Shown here: positions 61,423 through 64,000 of the stretch, in pieces
How the letters are laid out: every line of letters begins with the position of its first letter
Numbering within the stretch: the stretch's first letter is position 1
Position numbers and translations under genes: made by a program
The notes under the pieces: model-generated
What the model saw: the letters and a program-made list of their open reading frames with translations, nothing else
What the model was told of the DNA's origin: nothing
Databases searched by the model: none
NCBI GenBank assembly: GCA_017615795.1
Contig: JAFZZK010000047.1
Span: 1 to 64,000, forward strand
Source: Bacteroidales bacterium
GTDB lineage: Bacteria; Bacteroidota; Bacteroidia; Bacteroidales; WCHB1-69
Length of the DNA stretch: 64,000 bases
Reading direction: 5' to 3'

Positions 61423-64000
61423 ATGAAAAGATTAACAGGCATATTTTTGTTTTTCTTGCTGTTGGTGCAGACCGTCATGGCACAAGCTCCGAACAAGTTT
61501 ACCTACCAAGCCGTGGTTCGGAATAACAGTAACAACAATCTGCTGGTCGCCAATACGGAAATAGGTGTCAGAATCTCCATCCGCCAAGGTTCGTTGTCGG
61601 GCGCGGCAGTGTATACGGAGACCCACCATCCGACCACCAATGCCAACGGCCTCATGACCGTGGAGGTGGGCGGCGGAGTCCCGCAGGGCGGTTCCGTCTT
61701 TTCCAATATCGACTGGTCGCAGGGCCCCTATTTCCTGAAAGTGGACATCGACATGCAGGGAGGCAACAGCTACACGGACTACACCTCACAGCAGATCTTG
61801 AGTGTGCCATACGCGTTGTACTCCGAGACGGCTGGTAACGTGCCAACGTTGAACATCACGCCCATCAGTGACGGCTACGAGTTGGAGTTGTCCAATCCGG
61901 GGGGCGGCAGCCAGACCTATTCGCTGCACAATGGCGTGCAAGGCCCGCAGGGCCCCACTGGCCCGCAGGGACCTGCCGGTCCCCAGGGCTTGTCCGGACA
62001 CTCCATCAATGTGCAGTCCATACCCACTGCTTCCGGTAACTTGGTGACTTTGTATTATTATGACCAGAACGGGATGCAGCAGAGTGTCCAGTTCAATGTG
62101 TCGAATGGCCCGCAGGGACCCACGGGACCTGCCGGACAGTCGGGCGTGTCGCCTACCATTGTGACACAACAGTATGCCGACAGCACGGTGGTGGTGATTA
62201 CGGATGTGAACGCCACGCAGTCGTTCACCATCCGCAACGGTGCGCAAGGTCCCGCCGGTGCGCAGGGTCCGCAAGGCCCTCCGGGATTCTCCCCGAGAGT
62301 CACCACCTCCCCGACCACCAACGGCACCATCGTCACCATTGTTGACTCGGTGGGCACTCATTCCTTTACGGTCCATAACGGGGCCACCGGCGCGCAAGGC
62401 CCTGCCGGCAATAACGGCTCCACCGGTGCTGCCGGTTTCTCCCCGACAGTCTCCACCACGCCGACCAACGGCGGCACCGTCGTCACCATCACGGATGCCA
62501 ACGGCCCGCACACCTTCAACGTCCAAAACGGCCTGTCGGCCTACCAGATATGGCTGAATGCGGGCAACAGCGGCAGCGAGGCCGACTTCTTGGCGGCCAC
62601 CACGCCCCAGACTCTCTCGCTCTCCGGTGACCAACTCTCCATCTCCGGCGGCAACACCGTGACCCTGCCCATGACGCACACCACGGGTGCCACCGGTCTC
62701 TCGGCCTACCAAATATGGCTCAACAACGGCCATAGCGGCTCCGAAGCCGACTTCCTGGCCTCCTTGCAAGGCACCAATGGCTACAGCCCTGTGGTGACCA
62801 TCGAGCCGCTCGACTCCATGAGCACCCGCCTGACCATCACCTCTGCCGCCTATCCCAACGGGCAGTCCTTCGTGTTGCGCAATGGCACCGACGGCGGCCC
62901 GTTTGTGCAGGAGCAAGCCAACTGGACGGAGGCCAACAGCTCCAGCAAGGCCTACATCCTCAACAAGCCCGCGTTGGCGCCGGTGGCCACCTCCGGCAGC
63001 TATAACGACCTGACGAACAGACCCACGCTTTTCAGCGGCAACTATAACGATTTGGCCAACCGTCCCACCATCCCGACCGTGCCCACCCAGGTCAGTGCCT
63101 TCCAGAATGATGCCCACTATGTGTCCAATGCAGGCTGCGACTCGGTGGCTTTTTGCGACATGTTGGCGCAGGCGGATCTCTTGCGCGCCCGTATCGCGGC
63201 GTTGCAGGCCTGGCTGGAACAGAGTGGGGGAGACCCCAATGCGGCGCTTCCCACTGTGGCCACCGCCTCGGTGTCTGATGTGAGCTATGCAACAGCCACC
63301 TGCGGAGGCAACGTGACCTCCGACGGCGGCGGGGTGGTGACCGCCAAGGGGGTGTGCTGGAACACAACCGGCAGTCCCACGCTGGCCGACAACCATACCA
63401 TAGATGGTGGCGGACGCGGCACCTTTGTGAGTTCCATGCAGGCGTTGATTCCGGCTACCACTTACCACGTGCGGGCATACGCCACCAACGCCGCGGGCAC
63501 GGCTTACGGCAACGAGGTGACCTTTACGACTCTTGCCGGTCCTGCCGTGGGCGACATCCTCTGCACCGACGGCAGCTGGGTGGCTCCGGGCGACTACGCC
63601 GCCTCCGGCAAGACCGCACAGGGTGTCATCTTCCATGTGGACGACTCCGGCCTCCACGGATGGGCGGTGCATTTGACCGACGACTGCACCAGCTGCCAAT
63701 GGGACGGCGATGGTACAGACATCCCCGACCTGCCCAATATCACTAACTCGGCAGCGGCACTTGCTGACACGGCGGGCTACGGCAACACGCAAAGTATCCG
63801 CGAATATGGTGATGCGGCCACCTACCCGGCAGCCTGGGCGGTGGATTTCCCCAACGACTGGTACCTGCCCGCCGCAGGACAGCTGTACACGCTCTATAAT
63901 GCCCTCTCCACCGTGAACCCGTCACTGACCACGGTGGGTGGCACTGCGATTGGCGATGGATCCTCTACTTGGTGGTATTGGTCTTCCACGGAGTACAGTT
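61423..64000 (+). CDS. Second collagen-like surface protein (3' partial)
   Basis: The frame is open from ATG 61423 to the window end (859 codons). The signal peptide (LTGIFLFFLLLVQTVMAQ) is followed by a ~125-residue domain (FTYQAVVRNNSNNNLL ... VPYALYSETA) that begins many fibre proteins of this phylum. Gly-X-Y and TDANGPHTF repeats fill ~165-365. Fibre-type units resembling phage tail-fibre modules follow (SAYQIWLNAGNSGSEADFL twice, LSISGGNTVTLP, YILNKPA, SGSYNDLTNRPT), then an Fn3-like unit (ATCGGNV...AKGVCW, YHVRAYATNAAG) and a DUF1566-like domain (WYLPAAGQLYTLYN ... WYWSSTEYS). It is the counterpart of the gene at the start of the window. Confidence 0.88.
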   Translation, partial: MKRLTGIFLFFLLLVQTVMAQAPNKFTYQAVVRNNSNNNLLVANTEIGVRISIRQGSLSGAAVYTETHHPTTNANGLMTVEVGGGVPQGGSVFSNIDWSQGPYFLKVDIDMQGGNSYTDYTSQQILSVPYALYSETAGNVPTLNITPISDGYELELSNPGGGSQTYSLHNGVQGPQGPTGPQGPAGPQGLSGHSINVQSIPTASGNLVTLYYYDQNGMQQSVQFNVSNGPQGPTGPAGQSGVSPTIVTQQYADSTVVVITDVNATQSFTIRNGAQGPAGAQGPQGPPGFSPRVTTSPTTNGTIVTIVDSVGTHSFTVHNGATGAQGPAGNNGSTGAAGFSPTVSTTPTNGGTVVTITDANGPHTFNVQNGLSAYQIWLNAGNSGSEADFLAATTPQTLSLSGDQLSISGGNTVTLPMTHTTGATGLSAYQIWLNNGHSGSEADFLASLQGTNGYSPVVTIEPLDSMSTRLTITSAAYPNGQSFVLRNGTDGGPFVQEQANWTEANSSSKAYILNKPALAPVATSGSYNDLTNRPTLFSGNYNDLANRPTIPTVPTQVSAFQNDAHYVSNAGCDSVAFCDMLAQADLLRARIAALQAWLEQSGGDPNAALPTVATASVSDVSYATATCGGNVTSDGGGVVTAKGVCWNTTGSPTLADNHTIDGGGRGTFVSSMQALIPATTYHVRAYATNAAGTAYGNEVTFTTLAGPAVGDILCTDGSWVAPGDYAASGKTAQGVIFHVDDSGLHGWAVHLTDDCTSCQWDGDGTDIPDLPNITNSAAALADTAGYGNTQSIREYGDAATYPAAWAVDFPNDWYLPAAGQLYTLYNALSTVNPSLTTVGGTAIGDGSSTWWYWSSTEYS

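Noticed and set aside
61786-63792. 668-codon open frame on the minus strand
   Set aside because: It mirrors the glycine-rich repeats of the collagen-like gene on the plus strand, which has a signal peptide and known modules.

Overview
The window comes from a member of the Bacteroidota, most likely an uncultured Bacteroidales. Three signs support this. Promoters fit the TAnnTTTG minus-7 box (about a dozen clear cases, most often TATCTTTG or TATTTTTG), and ribosome binding sites are weak or absent. There are many secreted proteins with type IX secretion (T9SS) C-terminal sorting domains. FISUMP, BACON, SprB-like and collagen-like proteins typical of the phylum are abundant. By eye most genes are moderately GC-rich and most intergenic DNA is AT-rich; I did not compute values. 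I found no rRNA, tRNA, CRISPR array or insertion sequence.

Layout. (1) 2-4522: end of a giant collagen-like protein with four FISUMP domains. (2) 4523-5610: a 1.1 kb gene-free region with a terminator, an inverted-repeat element, a strong promoter and a long leader containing an attenuator-like hairpin. (3) 5611-11976: the ribosomal run rpmD-rplO-secY-map-infA-rpmJ-rpsM-rpsK-rpsD-rpoA-rplQ, cut off from the rest of the S10/spc operon. (4) 12139-21507: GH20 hexosaminidase, FISUMP protein, lamin-tail T9SS protein (minus strand), asd, S41 protease and O-antigen-ligase-like protein. (5) 21568-29353 (minus): PepE, nucleotidyltransferase, MurL-like PP-loop protein, initiating sugar transferase, lipoprotein, a GDPD/EEP phosphodiesterase fusion and a beta-barrel protein. 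(6) 29442-31846: acetyltransferase and L,D-transpeptidase. (7) 31901-44782 (minus): a tightly packed probable operon of T9SS cargo (papain-like protease, adhesin-like protein, mini-CTD protein, 1382-residue FISUMP protein) with an MBOAT/SGNH O-acylation pair inside it. (8) 44842-49570: MATE transporter, YqgE, Ig-like lipoprotein, GNAT and a small HTH protein. (9) 49756-61362: a same-strand eukaryotic-type phosphosignalling cluster. It encodes a zinc-ribbon/FHA protein, a Ser/Thr kinase with FHA, an FHA-TM-trypsin-like protease, a membrane PP2C phosphatase, a membrane Ser/Thr kinase, two paralogous BACON membrane proteins and a FISUMP lipoprotein. It is followed by a second collagen-like surface protein that runs off the window.

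The best candidate for an undescribed system is region 9: two kinases, one phosphatase and three FHA domains on three proteins, with predicted periplasmic effector and sensor domains, next to long surface fibres. The zinc-ribbon protein has six threonines spaced exactly 11 residues apart, which could be phosphothreonine docking sites for the FHA domains. The second most interesting point is the promoter, leader and attenuator-like hairpin in front of the split ribosomal operon.
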